This document shows positions 26,301-38,447 of a stretch of 64,000 nt of DNA, in pieces. The stretch's first letter is position 1; every line of letters starts with the position of its first letter. The notes beneath the pieces are model-generated. The model saw nothing but the letters and a program-made list of their open reading frames with translations. It was not told the DNA's origin and made no database searches. Position numbers and translations under genes: made by a program. This DNA comes from Trichoplusia ni. Its lineage: Eukaryota > Arthropoda > Insecta > Lepidoptera > Noctuidae. Where the stretch lies: NCBI RefSeq assembly GCF_003590095.1, contig NC_039483.1:15934001-15998000 (forward strand). Reading direction: 5' to 3'.

Positions 26301-29294
26301 AAAATAAGATATTTTCTCGTAATTAATCTTAGACTATGTGTTACTCCAGGGTGTCAACTAACTCCATACCAAAATTCTATAAATCGGTTCAGCCGTTTTG
26401 ACGTGAAGAAGTAACAAACATACACACTCACAAACTTTCGCCTTTATAATATTAGTGGGAAGTGGGATTAGTGGGATATTCATAATATACAAAAACTTGC
26501 TTCTTACTTTCTCAATAATTTACAGTGCATCTTCCATGTATTTATCTCTGCATCATCCTAACTAACGGTCGACTGGTAGAGTATGCCTAATGCATTGAGT
26601 CTGCCTCTGAACAGTCTGAACATGTTGTGCATAAAGGATAAATAAATAATATTATATTTTGCAATTGAACTTATATGGTATTCTGATAATTCTTATTGCT
26701 AGATGCTGTTATATAGCTATTCCTCTATAGCATTATGTGGAGGGTCTATGCTTCTTTTAATACGTTTTCTTTATAATGTTTTCAGGTTTGGGATATTGGA
26801 GGTCAGCCCCGTTTCCGTTCCATGTGGGAGAGGTATTGCCGAGGCGTAAATGCTATTGTGTAAGTAATATATTTCTAAACCCTATTACTTCTAAATCTTT
26901 TATTTCATAAAAGCAGTTGGATCACCTCTGTCGGAAGTCATGTTCAATTGTGGGTGCTGGCTATTATTAAGACATCATTGACAATTGTTAAAGGTAGCAG
27001 CTAGAGAGTTTGATAACTAGTCATACTAAGGGATATCATGTTGCCCAGATTATTGGGTTGAGGAGATCAGACGGGCAGTTGCCCTTTGTAAGACACTTAG
27101 CTGAATCTAGTTAGACTGGGAGCAGACCCCAACATAGTTGGGAGAAGGTTAAGCTGCCGACGAATAGCTGTTGTTGCTGCAATTTCTTTCTTTTATTTCC
27201 CATCCATGCATAGAACATTTTGTTATGCAAAAATGATAATACCGAGCGCTTATTATTAACTAAAATGCAAGTCTTGTCATTGTGTAATCGAGATACTACT
27301 ACTCTCAGTGTGCATCTGTCTCGCTTCCACTGTGACATCGGTCTTACTGGCAAATTTTTTCACATCAATAAATGTACACACAATGAACTGTAATTGGTTT
27401 ATATGAAGTGAAAATCCATTTGAACTTGAACTTCGCAAAGGTCAAATACACTCCTTTGATGTATCAAGGATTCGTTATAAATTATGTAATTACCTAAACA
27501 TCTGTCGTTTGAGTGGTCATTTTTTTAACCGCCTTCAAAAAGGAGGAGGATTATAATGTACGGGTTTTTTTTTCATATTTGTTACCTCAGTACTTCGGAC
27601 TGGACAAACCGATTATGTAGATTATTTTTTCATTAAACGTAAAATAGCTGTCATCTGGTCCCATATAAATTTCATTAATGTTGGCGGCTCAGGAGGTTAT
27701 ATCAGTTTTAAAGACGGTTAAAAAAAATAATTTACTAGTCACGTAAAAATTAGTACAATCACCATTTTTCTGTGAATCGCTTCCAATATTTACGAAGTTT
27801 TCAGGGTTACATGTGTAGGCCACATGGGTATCGATTACATTTACCGATAGCTTCGTGATTCGTCATAACAATTTGTTCGTTTTTATTAAACACTGTTATT
27901 GGATATAATTTTGTTCTCACATTAATGTGCTCGGTTGTACAGTTATCATTTTGTTTTAGTGTAATGTATTTCTTATTTTTAGGATTTTGATGTCGGTCAT
28001 GTTGGCCCTTTTTTATGAAAAGTTGTTAGTTTTGATTTATATTTGCATACCTTACCCTTACTGTGTCTAACGGACTAAATGATATATTTTCGACGGATAC
28101 TTTTCCTTTAAATTGTATATTTGTCTAATATAATGTACGTGATTTAGGACCTCATTTCTCACAGTACTTAACTGAGAATTATACAGTAAGCGACTACTGA
28201 TTGTCTTTGTGATTTGAATATCTGTGATACCTCCCTCGCAACACAAATCTTAACTTCCTTAATTCTTTTTAAAATTAAAATGGAGACTATTAGCTGGATC
28301 CTACAATATATCGACTATATCCTTACCAATTAGTAATTATAATTCACCTTTTGAAAAGGTAAAAAACATACATAAACACATGTTTTCTCCTTCCAATATG
28401 ATTGTTACAACTGTCCATATATATCCAATATGAAACCCCCGACTAACACGAACTCGTTGCCCGCAGCTACATGGTGGACGCGGCGGACCCCGACAAGATC
28501 GAGGCGTCCCGCAACGAGCTGCACTCGCTGCTGGAGAAGCAGCAGCTCACCGGCATCCCCGTGCTGGTGCTGGGCAACAAGCGCGACCTGCCGCACGCGC
28601 TCGACGAACACGGACTCATCGAGAGGATGTGAGCTACTTATCATTTCACTCGCTATTTCTATAGATCCTAAACTTTTCTACACTAGGGTGTACCCAATAC
28701 AATACTAAGTGTCGTATACAAAATAGAAAAGCGAAATAATTAATAATTAATAAAGTATAAAACAAAGCTCCTCCTCCCTCCTACCATAATGCTGTGCCCT
28801 ACGGGGTCCATAATTGTTCATTCTACCTAAAATTACCACCTTTAACTACATTGTGGAAGCAAAAATAATTCAGTATTGAGAAGTTCAAAAAGGAGAAGGT
28901 TCTCTCTCCGCTCTCTCTCTATCTCTAACCCCCGAAATTTACTTACCCCCTTACTAACTTCGGATTGGATTTTTTTTTAACCGGAGAGTTCCGTTCATAA
29001 TTCTCGCTAAAAGAACTTAATTTCTTGAGGACTTTATATAGCAAAACTTATGGAATATTCGTGACAAAGGCACATGTTAATTAAACCTTTTTTATGTTCC
29101 TATAATATCAACTGAGCAAAGTTTTTCAGCAGTTTATTAATGAGTTAAACAACCTACTTTTATTGTCCAGGAACCTGTCAGCTATCCAAGACCGCGAGAT
29201 ATGCTGCTACTCCATCTCGTGCAAAGAGAAAGACAACATCGACATCACGCTACAGTGGCTCATCACGCACAGTAAGTCTGGTAGCGCGCGTTAA
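23364..29294 (+). CDS. Arl8: ADP-ribosylation factor-like protein 8 (Arl8), five exons
   Basis: Arl8 is an Arf-family small GTPase on lysosomes that recruits kinesin adaptors and drives lysosome and axonal vesicle movement. Coding exons are 23364-23486, 25792-25872, 26786-26859, 28467-28628 and 29171-29294, all joined in frame by GT-AG introns to give 187 residues, the usual family length. The N-terminal amphipathic helix (MLAIINRILDWIKSLF), which in this family is acetylated rather than myristoylated, is present and lacks Gly2. The P-loop GLQYSGKT is at residues 27-34, the switch motif WDIGGQ at 70-75 and the NKRD nucleotide motif at 130-133. The protein ends THSKSGSAR. Exon 4 is far more GC-rich than the other exons. 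A consensus donor (CACA|GTAAGT, 29271) lies just before the stop, so an alternative C-terminus is possible. The start is fixed by the conserved N-terminus. Confidence 0.97.
26041..26164. mobile_element. Foldback MITE in Arl8 intron 2
   Basis: Two arms of about 37 nt starting GGCCGATTTTTCAATCG and ending with its near reverse complement flank a short centre. TAAG occurs immediately outside both ends (26037-26040 and 26165-26168), consistent with a target-site duplication. It has no coding capacity. Confidence 0.75.
26266..26475 (-). mobile_element. Helitron-like non-autonomous element
   Basis: Read on the minus strand, the element starts TCCCACTAATATTATAAAGG and ends GACGAAGTCGCCGGTAACAG then CTAG, matching the TC...CTAG ends of lepidopteran Helitron-like repeats of the Lep1 type, which I recognise from memory. 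The 5' end is blurred by a short GTGGGA repeat. It lies in Arl8 intron 2. Confidence 0.6.
26555..26660 (+). repeat. LINE 3' tail fragment
   Basis: The segment contains GGTCGACTGGTAGAGTATGC and ends in an ATAAATAAATAA tail, the form of 3' ends of non-LTR retrotransposons common in moths. Only the tail is present. The family assignment is from memory. Confidence 0.5.
27041..27160 (+). repeat. LINE-type 3' tail fragment
   Basis: Contains GAGGAGATCAGACGGGCAGT and CCAACATAGTTGGGAGAAGG, blocks typical of a widespread lepidopteran non-LTR retrotransposon tail. The same family occurs at 37744-37850 inside the first cGLR gene. Confidence 0.55.
27525..27721. mobile_element. TIR element (MITE-like) in Arl8 intron 3
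   Basis: The ends are TTAACCGCCTTCAAA and the near reverse complement TTTAAAGACGGTTAA, giving about 15-bp imperfect terminal inverted repeats around 197 bp of non-coding DNA. The left end resembles a very common moth repeat that begins AACCGCCTTCAAAAAAGGAG. Confidence 0.6.
28896..28930. repeat. CT-rich microsatellite
   Basis: A pyrimidine run of CTCTCTCC/CTCTCTCT units in Arl8 intron 4. Confidence 0.7.
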
Positions 29295-29716
29295 TCGCAC
29301 ACAATTATCAACTCTATGTGCAAGTCATCTTTACCACTTAAGGCGCAGTTTTGCCTGCAATTTCATTTGAAGGCCTTGAGTTTGTGTTATTTTAGAGTCA
29401 TTCCAATAGATCTTACAGCGGGCATAGACACTCGAAACGTTTTTTATACATTGGCCGCAAACGAAATCATTGTGACTTTAAAAAATATTTGTTTTTAAAT
29501 AAGGCTGTGACAAGAATGAATTTATCTATTTTTATGTTTAATGCACTTGTACGTCTATGTCTCGTGATGAGGCACGTCTTTGTGAATTTATCGACCTTTG
29601 TCATAACTGATCTGAGGACTAATTCGGATGCCCTCCATTATAAACAGTTTCATGCAAGTCAGATGTTACTACGGCTAATTTATTCACGCTGTAGTTACCC
29701 TGCGACATACGGGTAC

Positions 29717-29722
29717 AATAAA
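29717..29722 (+). terminator. Candidate poly(A) signal of Arl8
   Basis: AATAAA lies 423 nt after the Arl8 stop codon. It is a plausible cleavage signal, although other A/T-rich signals occur further downstream. Confidence 0.4.
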
Positions 29723-32700
29723 ATTTGCCTGATATGCTATCACCAGCAAAGGAAAATCGCTTTTATGTCTTAACTTTAAGATTCATAATATCATTAACAG
29801 CAAAATAGTATGTGAATATCTTCGTATATACTCTGGCTTGTGTTATTCCGAATTTGGTTTATAGAAGGACAGAAGATAATACTAAAAGTTTTCGGAGGCT
29901 CTCTCATAGACACCATGAACTCGTGATAACATTCCCAAATTTGAAATTCTATAATCGTTAATACTGCGCCTTAGGAATTGTGTGTTGAAGAGATGATCTT
30001 GTTGCATTATGTAAATTGCGACTAAAATGGTATTAGAATGCTTTATCACAATGAATGTGACGTAGACTATACCATTTTATAAATAAAACAAAAAGTGTCG
30101 CTTTCGAGGCAATAAAAAAATTAAAATAAATCTTTAAAATTGGATTAAGCCAAAGTTAGTTTGCTGTGAATCTGTTTTAACTTTCGCAAGTTATGATTTC
30201 TTGCATTCGTGCAAGACTGCCTCGAAGCCTTGCTACTACGCGTTTAACCTTGCCTCCGCAGTGTAGCGCGTTATTCATTGTGATCAAAGCAATTCCATGT
30301 CATTCGAATCGTGATATAAACTTAGCTTGAGTTATGCACTCTCTAAAACAATTGATGTGGTATATTATCTTGTCACAATACAATCATTGGCTTCAATTAG
30401 TTTTCATTGTTTGAAAATGGTGCCAAGCTGTAATTTTGTTTGTTATAATTATCTGATTATTTACATTAAATATTTATTGACACACAATAAGCCTTTATAT
30501 GTGAAAAGATAATGTCACATTAGAAACGTATACACACATCTAAAATATAGTTCCTCCAAGATATGTTATCACGTCCATTTTGATAGGACTAGTTTTTTTG
30601 ATATCACAGAGAATGCTGAAATTACACCAATAGTGTATTACATTAGATTTGTAGAAACTGGAACAGGACATATCAATTGTTTCAGGCTTTATTCATGTAA
30701 AATTGACTAAACTTTAAACGTCGAGGACACTATATTTTAGATGCTAGTACTATCATACTAGAGTATTTAGATTCCTTAATAATATTAGCGTTATATATAT
30801 TATAAATAAATATACTTATCACATATTGTTAGCTAAAAAAATAAGTTTAAATGTATCTAGTGTGCGAGTTGTTTTGTTTGATGTATTGTTAGAAAACTGT
30901 ATATAAGAAAACAGGAATACAAACTTATTTATATTCAGAATTATATGAAACAAAAGTATTTTTTTATTATTGATTTGTTTTACCAACATTTTCATTAAAA
31001 CATACGAAAATGCTGATTTGTTTATATGGGTTGTGCGTTTCGCGCGTGCGAGCTCTTTACGAACGTTCGAACTGTGGAAGCGAGAAAGTGATATGTTCCG
31101 TCTCGCTTGTACCGATTATATGCGTCGTATGGCTTCCATAATTCGACCTGAGCTTGAAGGGGTGTACTTCAAGCTAAAAATTAAATGCTTCCCAGTTAAA
31201 AATGTTATAAAACAATAATAATTTATGGATAAAACAAATTCCTATTTATTTGAATCAAATTCACTCGCACACTAGCAATGTTTTGTCGAATATAGAAAGT
31301 CACTAGATGTGTAATTAATTGAAACTAAAAAACTACCCGCTTCGACTGCACATTATGTTTATATAAACGTTTATAAATAGTTATTATATATTGTAATATA
31401 CATAGATTCGACGATCAAGGAGAGAGTTTATTCTTTGGCGCTGGTTGACGTAGAACTTATAGGATATTAAACTATCGATTAATTATTATGAAGTGTTTGT
31501 TTTTATTCTAATGATGGCGCTGATTCTCGTAAACACAAACTAAAACCCTCATAAATAAAAAAGAGAGGCACACTTAGATGGCAAAATTATAATCGCGTAT
31601 AAATTAAGGCAACTTGCCTTCAGCCCTGATACATACCTATTGGTTTCTATCTATCGTTGTCCTATTTCTCCATTGTACGTGAAGAAAATATAGCAACAGT
31701 AATTATAGTTAAGTTCGTGAACTACAGAATCTCCGCCAATGCTTAACCAAACTCCAGCTGTAACGCAACACTAGCGCCATTGACAAGTGGTGTGTTCTGT
31801 AACTACAATAAGGCAACCCATGGATAGTGGGGGTTAGTTAACACAGACTGAGTATTATCGAGTGAATCGATGAGATTATCTCAAATAGTTTTTTCATTTA
31901 ATTGTTTTACCTAATTGATGTTAACTTTTTAGAAACAATTATATTATCGATGAATTTCATTATTGGACAACAAACATTACAGTTTTGAGTTGGTTTTCTT
32001 TTTATTGCTCCCGTGGTTAGTCAAAACAGCCTTGGCTGCATTTTCTGACCTCTTTAGTTAGATAAACAGACAGTTTCTAGAAGTCTGATAACAAATATAC
32101 TGATCGCCGACTGACACAGGGGCTCATTGATTGCTTGTCTGCTGATTAAAAATCACCGTAGATGTGACAAGTTTAATTGATCGGCTTTTAAGAAACTGTT
32201 AATACAGTCATTACTTGCAATTAATATTACTAAGTTTATTGATTAGGTCTAGAATCTGACTGTAGCTCTTTATATGTAATTTATCAATTATTTATAAATA
32301 AATTGCGTCAGCACAAACAAGGATATTATACTCCAATTTATTCATAGAACTGTGAGTGAAGGCAATTTTTACTGCAGAATATTTCCAAAATGATTAAATT
32401 ATTTGAGGTATTTGTACAACAATTATTATTTTATGTAATGGTGCGTTTATATTGTATGGCTGTAACTTATCTTTTTTCTATAAATTAATATAACACGCAG
32501 ATGTAACAATTGTTAAGGTGTCTTTATTTTTAATTAGCCTTTAAAAGTGTTTATCACTTGTTTGCTCAGTTACACAGTCGTAACGTGTTGGTCGGTAATA
32601 TCTACTACCAACCTTGGAATATACTACGCATAAGGGTTTGTAACAATGGCGTCACTTTTCACGAATAAAATTGTAACCTGAATTGTCATTTTAGAATAAC

Positions 32701-34907
32701 GAGGCTGACTTAAGGTTGGTTTGTTAATGTAGATTGTTTAGAAATGTTGAATCGTAGTTTCCGAACAAATATTTAATAATAATTAAAGTCCTGTTACAGA
32801 ATACCTTTTCAGTTTGTGGCGGCGTGAAGCTGCAAAGTTGTCTTCGATAGCGCCTTGAAAGAAGTACCGTGACACGGGGCGAATAGGATTAGGTGGGGGT
32901 AAATCGAATGTAATGACTTCCAAAGTTGTACAGTATAAACGTATAGTTTATTATTGCTTTTGACTGTCTCGTAAATTATTTCAGAGCTATTTTCATTTTA
33001 AATAAAAATCCGTAAACACCGAACATATTTACAAAATCCGTCACAATTTACCCCGCCAATCCTATTCTCCCCGTTTTACCGATAACAAGCTTTAAAGAAC
33101 CAATTTTGTTTGTATACGTAGACAGTTAGTTCCAGTTATACAGCATAAAACAATTGAATGGTAAACTAAAAGACGGTATCTGGAAGTCTATTCTGAGACA
33201 GACCCTCTCGTCAAGTGATATAAATCAAAAGAAAACGCTCAAATCTGTGAAGGTGGTAGGTATAAGCCGCGTGATTAAACGAAAAGTTCTTTGCTATAAG
33301 ACCGTCTTCTACGAAATTAGTAACATTATATTTTGTTTAATCATGTGATATGCAAAAAAGATTATTTTATTATGTTATGTTATAGAAAGGTCACTTGGCT
33401 AGGGGCTGTCTAGCCTATTGTCAAAGGAATCGATTGGCTGACCAAAAATACAAACCAATCACAGCTCTTGACGGAGGTTGGATATGAAATCAGTATTTTC
33501 TTTCAGATGAGGGATGAGTCTCGAATAATTTCCGCTTGGATAAAAGCACTGTCAGTGGCGTAGGCTTTAACTGTCACAATACGATCTAAAATTTTAAGTT
33601 CTGTCGTGTCAGCCTTTACATAACGTGTTAAGTAAACAAGGAATAAAGTGAACCCCGCATTATTGTATGTAAACATAATGTTTTTCATGTAACGTGCATG
33701 TAAATATATAAGTCGAAATCAGATGTATCGAATGTTACGTGATACGGGTTGACAATATTTTGTAAGGAAATGATTAGTTTAGCTCAACACTAGCTTACAA
33801 GTACGTATGTAGTATTGAGTGACCGATTCAAGGCCGTTTTCAGGTTACCTAAATAAATTATCTCACGCATGTCGTTTTTGTTTGATAACAAAATTAAGGG
33901 GCACGTGTGGACAACAATAGCGTGTAATGTAATCGTTGTTTATAAAGTAATGTCGACCAATAAAGGAGTACTTGTCGCTTTGGATTCTATAGCTTGCGAA
34001 TTAGTTTGTTGAGGTCAATTCTAATTTCCTTTCATAAAAAAATTACGCAAAATGTTTTTAAGTAATACTTAGGTATACCTAAAGAAGTAGATGTTTTTGA
34101 GACAAAATCGTCGAAATCGTTATCAAAATCTACTACTAAAGTGGCTTTACTTTCACAATTCAAGGAAAAAGGCAAGCTCTAGAAGCAGCAATGATATGCC
34201 TTCAGTAGTCCGAACCTAATTTGAGCACGATTTCCCTCAAATTTGAGCAATAAAGAAGCAACTTATTTATATCAGGAACAAAGAAAATAGATATCAACGC
34301 GACAAGTATTCAAATGTAACTTTTGTAGATGTGTACCGTTAATACAGAGGGCTATTACCAAGTAGTATTGCATTTGTGGAAGGGAGAAGACGAGTCTTAC
34401 ATTTAGAGCTCTGTCCCGCTTACACAATTGCAAAATATATTACTGGAATACGTGGTGGTATTCCCCCAGGGCTGTACTAGCGGTCCTCACCTACACAAGT
34501 CACATGTGAAGTGGGTTAAGGCGGTATCAAAATTTGTATGTATAATACGCGTTGTATATTTCCAAAAAGGAGTTTCTCTTGATAGTTTGTACTCTGTTTT
34601 TAACAAAAATAAATATCATAAGGGCTGCAAGTGTTGTGTTTATTTTATTACCTTTAACCTATATATAAGGTCTATAGAAATAGTTACATTTCTCCAAGTG
34701 ATATCTATAATAACAAAATGTCTGTAGACTATAATCTGATGAATCGATTTCAAAGTAGAATAATTAAGATACGACTCTTAATTAGTTTCCAGAAGAAGAG
34801 ATACCATGGCGATACCTAATTTGTGAAAAGTCTTGTCCATGGACATAATTTTACTAATTTCCTCACCTTAAACTAGAAGTAGACAAAAGAAACGTAAATA
34901 GTACTAT
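29723..34907. other. Intergenic stretch after Arl8
   Basis: I see no supported coding region. An 82-codon frame at 30970-31218 has a more GC-rich core (31040-31160) but no recognisable domain. A TIR element at 32875-33073 is listed separately. The rest is AT-rich DNA that may include extended Arl8 3' UTR. Confidence 0.55.
32875..33073. mobile_element. MITE with about 28-bp terminal inverted repeats
   Basis: Left arm 32875-32904 (CGGGGCGAATAGGATTAGG...) and right arm 33046-33073 are imperfect reverse complements around a non-coding A/T-rich centre. The arms resemble a MITE family frequent in Lepidoptera. No clear target-site duplication was seen. Confidence 0.65.
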
Positions 34908-34913
34908 TTTATT
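34908..34913 (-). terminator. Candidate poly(A) signal of cGLR gene 1
   Basis: TTTATT on the plus strand reads AATAAA on the minus strand, 319 nt beyond the stop codon of the minus-strand cGLR gene. Confidence 0.5.
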
Positions 34914-35231
34914 CGTTTAAATGTGTCATCCACAATTAAGTAACAGTTATCATTCCAGTACATAAGTATATAAAATAAGAGATTAAAATTTTGGCTTTAA
35001 AGAATTCATTTTTTTCTTATACAGAGATCAATTTTAGTAACCACACGCCACAGCCACATCGCTTAAAGACTAAAATAGTAAACGCAATGCTTCGCAATTC
35101 GCATATTTCATTGGTCCAATTGCAACAAATTTCTTTTGTAAGTCACTCAAGTAAAAATCCTCTTTTAATACTGCCTTTAATGGGCTTACCTGATCCTTTT
35201 GAAAAGGACCCCGTATCAATTCTTAAAGCTT

Positions 35232-38200
35232 CTATTCACATTCATAATCATACTGGAATTGGATTTTTTTAGCGTCTGCCATCGACATACCTCTCGGGGT
35301 CACAGGTTTCACAGAACTTTTACCGTTAACAATATCGGCAATTTGCTTATTTTCCAATCTTTGAAGCCTATCCTCTAAGTAATTAACTCTGCATTCGAGT
35401 TGTTTAAGCTTAACCTCAAATTCCTGAATTTTATCATCTTTCGCCTGATCTTTATCACGCTGCGAATCAATTTCATCTAGTTCTAGATTTAACATCTTTA
35501 GTTGATTGAACATTGAACTATCAGATGAACATTCAGAAATGCTTAAATTCTCGGCTTGTTTCTGATAGAATTCAGAGTTCTTAAACAGTTTGAGTTCTTC
35601 GGCAGTCAGGAGGTAGGCTACGACTTTCTCGACGTCGTTCGCGTCGATACTGGCGAGCACATCTCTCAGTTTGTCAGAATATACCTTTTGCAGGGTTGGC
35701 TTTAGGCCTTCGATCAAATTGTGATTGCAGTTCCAAAAGAAAGGAATCTCCTTCTTCAGAATAGCTAAATGCAACTCTTCCACCATCGTACGAAACAGGA
35801 CGCTCACTTTGTTTTGCCAATATGTTTTATCATTCATATCGTGGACTTTCTTTAGGAAGATCGATTTGATATAGTAGCTGGCGATTGCTTTCATCTCAAG
35901 AGCATCGCGGAGTTTTTTCACCTGTAAATGATATGATATCGTTTTAGAAAATCCATATCTGAAGCAGCATCTATATGAACAGCACGTTATTTGTGCTGAG
36001 CAATGCTCCCCCTTTCAACAACTTGATCATATGCGGGTTTAGATATAAATTAAGAGACTTTCATAAATAAAAATATTTAGTTATTTTGGTTAACTAGCTG
36101 ACCCATGTCGACTATTCTTCGAGTTTCGAGTCTATTTTTCGAGTTTATTTTGGATTTCATAGTCGATTCCATAAACTCCTGTACAACGTCACAAACTTTG
36201 CTTCTTTATAATATAAGTACAACTTAAGAAGACTCTTACCAGCCGGATAGTGGTCTTCAAAGCCTTGCAGTCCTTGATGAGTTCTCTCTCTTGTTCTTGA
36301 AAGGAGAGACGCCAGCACCGGTTTACGAGAGTCTTGTCGTTCACCCCCTTGTTCGGCTTGGGCACCACCAACCAATCTTTAGCTTTCACACCGTCAATTA
36401 CTCTGAAATAGATGGTTTTTGTATAAACGAAGCGAACTTTTCTCTAGTTTTACTTCTTTTTGAGGTATTTATTAGTATATACAATATTTATTATCGCTGA
36501 ACTGAGTGATATGTTTTTCTTTTTTTTTCCTGATCTGTTATCACTTGGCCTTTCATCCGGTCTCAGATTGTCGTTGAGTTTTGGGACACCCTTTATAAGT
36601 ATTAATGCAGAGTGATTTAATTCTGGAACATTACTTTAGAAACAGTCCTACTTTTAATTTCAAATGCTAAGGTTCCTTTTTCATCCTAATATTTATTATT
36701 ATTTACTTTCATTCAACAGTCATCTATTGGTTTCAAAAAGCCCAGTAGTGGTGCCACTACTAAGTTATAGCGGCGCTGCTACTTGTTTCTAAAAGTTAAA
36801 TAAAAACTTTTTGAATTACACATTGTCGCCACAGTGGCGCCACTGTACCGCCATCCTTGACTTGACTTTAAGGCTGGAAATGCGGCCCGTCTGAGCATCT
36901 AGCTGAGCGTCTAGAGCCTAATTTGACGCCGCTTTTAAGGCGTTCGTTCCTCAACTTTCGTTGCCGAGGTTTCTACACCCCGTTATAATCAATATGTCTA
37001 GCTGTACATAAGGGGCTATGACGTCACAATGGCAACATCGAATAAAACTAATTAAAATAATACGCTCGTTCAAAGCAATAGTGGATGAGTTAAGACTAAG
37101 TGAATACTTAATCAATCATTACCATTTATGATGTGAGACGTGTATTGTATTCTACAACTTATGGCAGGCAACCTGCTAAAAATCGATTAAATGGTAAACC
37201 CCCTTTATTTCGCGGGTGCGATTCCTGCGAAAGAACAAGGATTAGTGTGAACCACCAATGCTTGTCTTAAATCTGTCTGTTTGTGAAAGCATTGAATTCC
37301 TTAACGGGATACGTGTTATTTTTTAAATGGCAAATGAAAAAAAGCCGCTTTATAGCTCACCCTTTTTCAGGTTTAAGCATTGATCAAATAGATAAACATA
37401 AGATTTCTAGTCTTACCTGTAACCTTCTGGACAAGCAGGGAAGGTGAATTTGATGACAGGCACCAGGTCGACGTCCAGAGAATACTTGTCATTGCCCTCA
37501 TCGTTGCGGATGTTCAGCGTGTAAGCTGGACCGGATTCCTTGTACGTCAGCAGGTATACATCACCGTTAACGGTCACCTGTAAATGTATATGTTGTTAGA
37601 CGCTCGAGGCTAAGCTACAACTGCACAAGGGATCGATCGTAGGAATATGCTGACGGATGGGTGGTCCTTCGTGTTTTGGGAGACACGTTAATTTTTGGGT
37701 CCCGGCTGTTACTAACACGCTAAGAAGCTAGAAAGTCCGACTTCTTACCAGTCAAACTAGTCCAGGTAACTGGGTGTAGAAAGTCAGATAGGCAGTCGCT
37801 CCTTGTAAAACCATGACACTTAGCTGAAATCGGTTAGACTGGCCGACCGGCCGAAAAAAAACTTCATGTTCTGTCTCCACATTACCTTCATATCCATAAT
37901 GTTCAGAGCCTTCTGTACGATCCCGTGCATCCACTGTCGGAACTTATTCTGAAGGAAGTATTTCTCCGAGTCCCGCCATTCGCGCGTCACCTTATGACAC
38001 TTCTCCCAGTCCGGCTGTTTGTCCAAGTTGTCAAAGGCATTCGTAATTTTTAGTTTAACGAAGCCTGGTTGTTCGTTTTCAATGATGATTTCGCCATAAT
38101 TGATTGGTAGCCGAATGACAATGTCCATATCGAATTCATCCATTCTGCCCACTTTGATGTTATCTGAGACGCTTCCGGCATACATAATCTGGTAAATTTA

Positions 38201-38447
38201 AAACAATATAAAAAAACTGCATAATTTTTTGTTAATATACAGTAAATAAAAATATTTGACAAAATATGTTTACATTCTTGCTGTACTTCTTGAAATAGTT
38301 GCACTGTTCGCCCATCTTCTGCTTGACTTGCTCGAAAACGCTTTTGAACACTTCTTGGGACTTTTTAAAGTCTTCATCTTTGATTGAAATGAATTGCTTA
38401 AACACCTCAGCTAAGTACAAATCCAAACTCTTCTTTTTGGTGCTCAT
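35232..38447 (-). CDS. cGAS-like receptor (Mab-21 nucleotidyltransferase), gene 1
   Basis: Five coding exons, 38447-38274, 38188-37886, 37577-37417, 36402-36240 and 35921-35232, join in frame to 496 residues. The family (cGAS/cGLR, Mab-21 domain) makes cyclic dinucleotides upon nucleic-acid binding and signals through STING. Visible catalytic parts: GS at residues 63-64, E76-F-D78 metal ligands (context DEFDMDIVI), third acid D196 in LDVDLVP, and the Mab-21 C-lobe signature WRLSFQEQERELI. The vertebrate cGAS zinc-ribbon cysteine cluster is not seen, as in other insect cGLRs. The N-terminus is soluble. Residues about 403-463 form a charged heptad-rich coiled coil followed by a basic tail, an extension missing from genes 2 and 3. 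Start: first Met of an open exon followed by a good donor. The gene is divergent from the tandem pair and has two extra introns. The ligand and product cannot be told from sequence. Confidence 0.9.
37744..37850 (+). repeat. LINE-type 3' tail fragment in cGLR gene 1
   Basis: GTCAGATAGGCAGTCGCTCC followed by TTAGCTGAAATCGGTTAGAC matches the repeat at 27041-27160. It sits in intron 2 of the minus-strand gene, close to the donor of exon 2. Confidence 0.55.

Noticed and set aside
28405..28708. Open frames on both strands around Arl8 exon 4
   Set aside because: They are shadows of the GC-rich coding exon in other frames.
30970..31218. 82-codon frame with a GC-richer core
   Set aside because: No domain, splice sites or repeated copy in the window supports coding; it may be 3' flank or old repeat.
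34991..35272. 93-codon plus-strand frame
   Set aside because: It overlaps the end of cGLR gene 1 and its 3' UTR on the other strand, and shows no domain.
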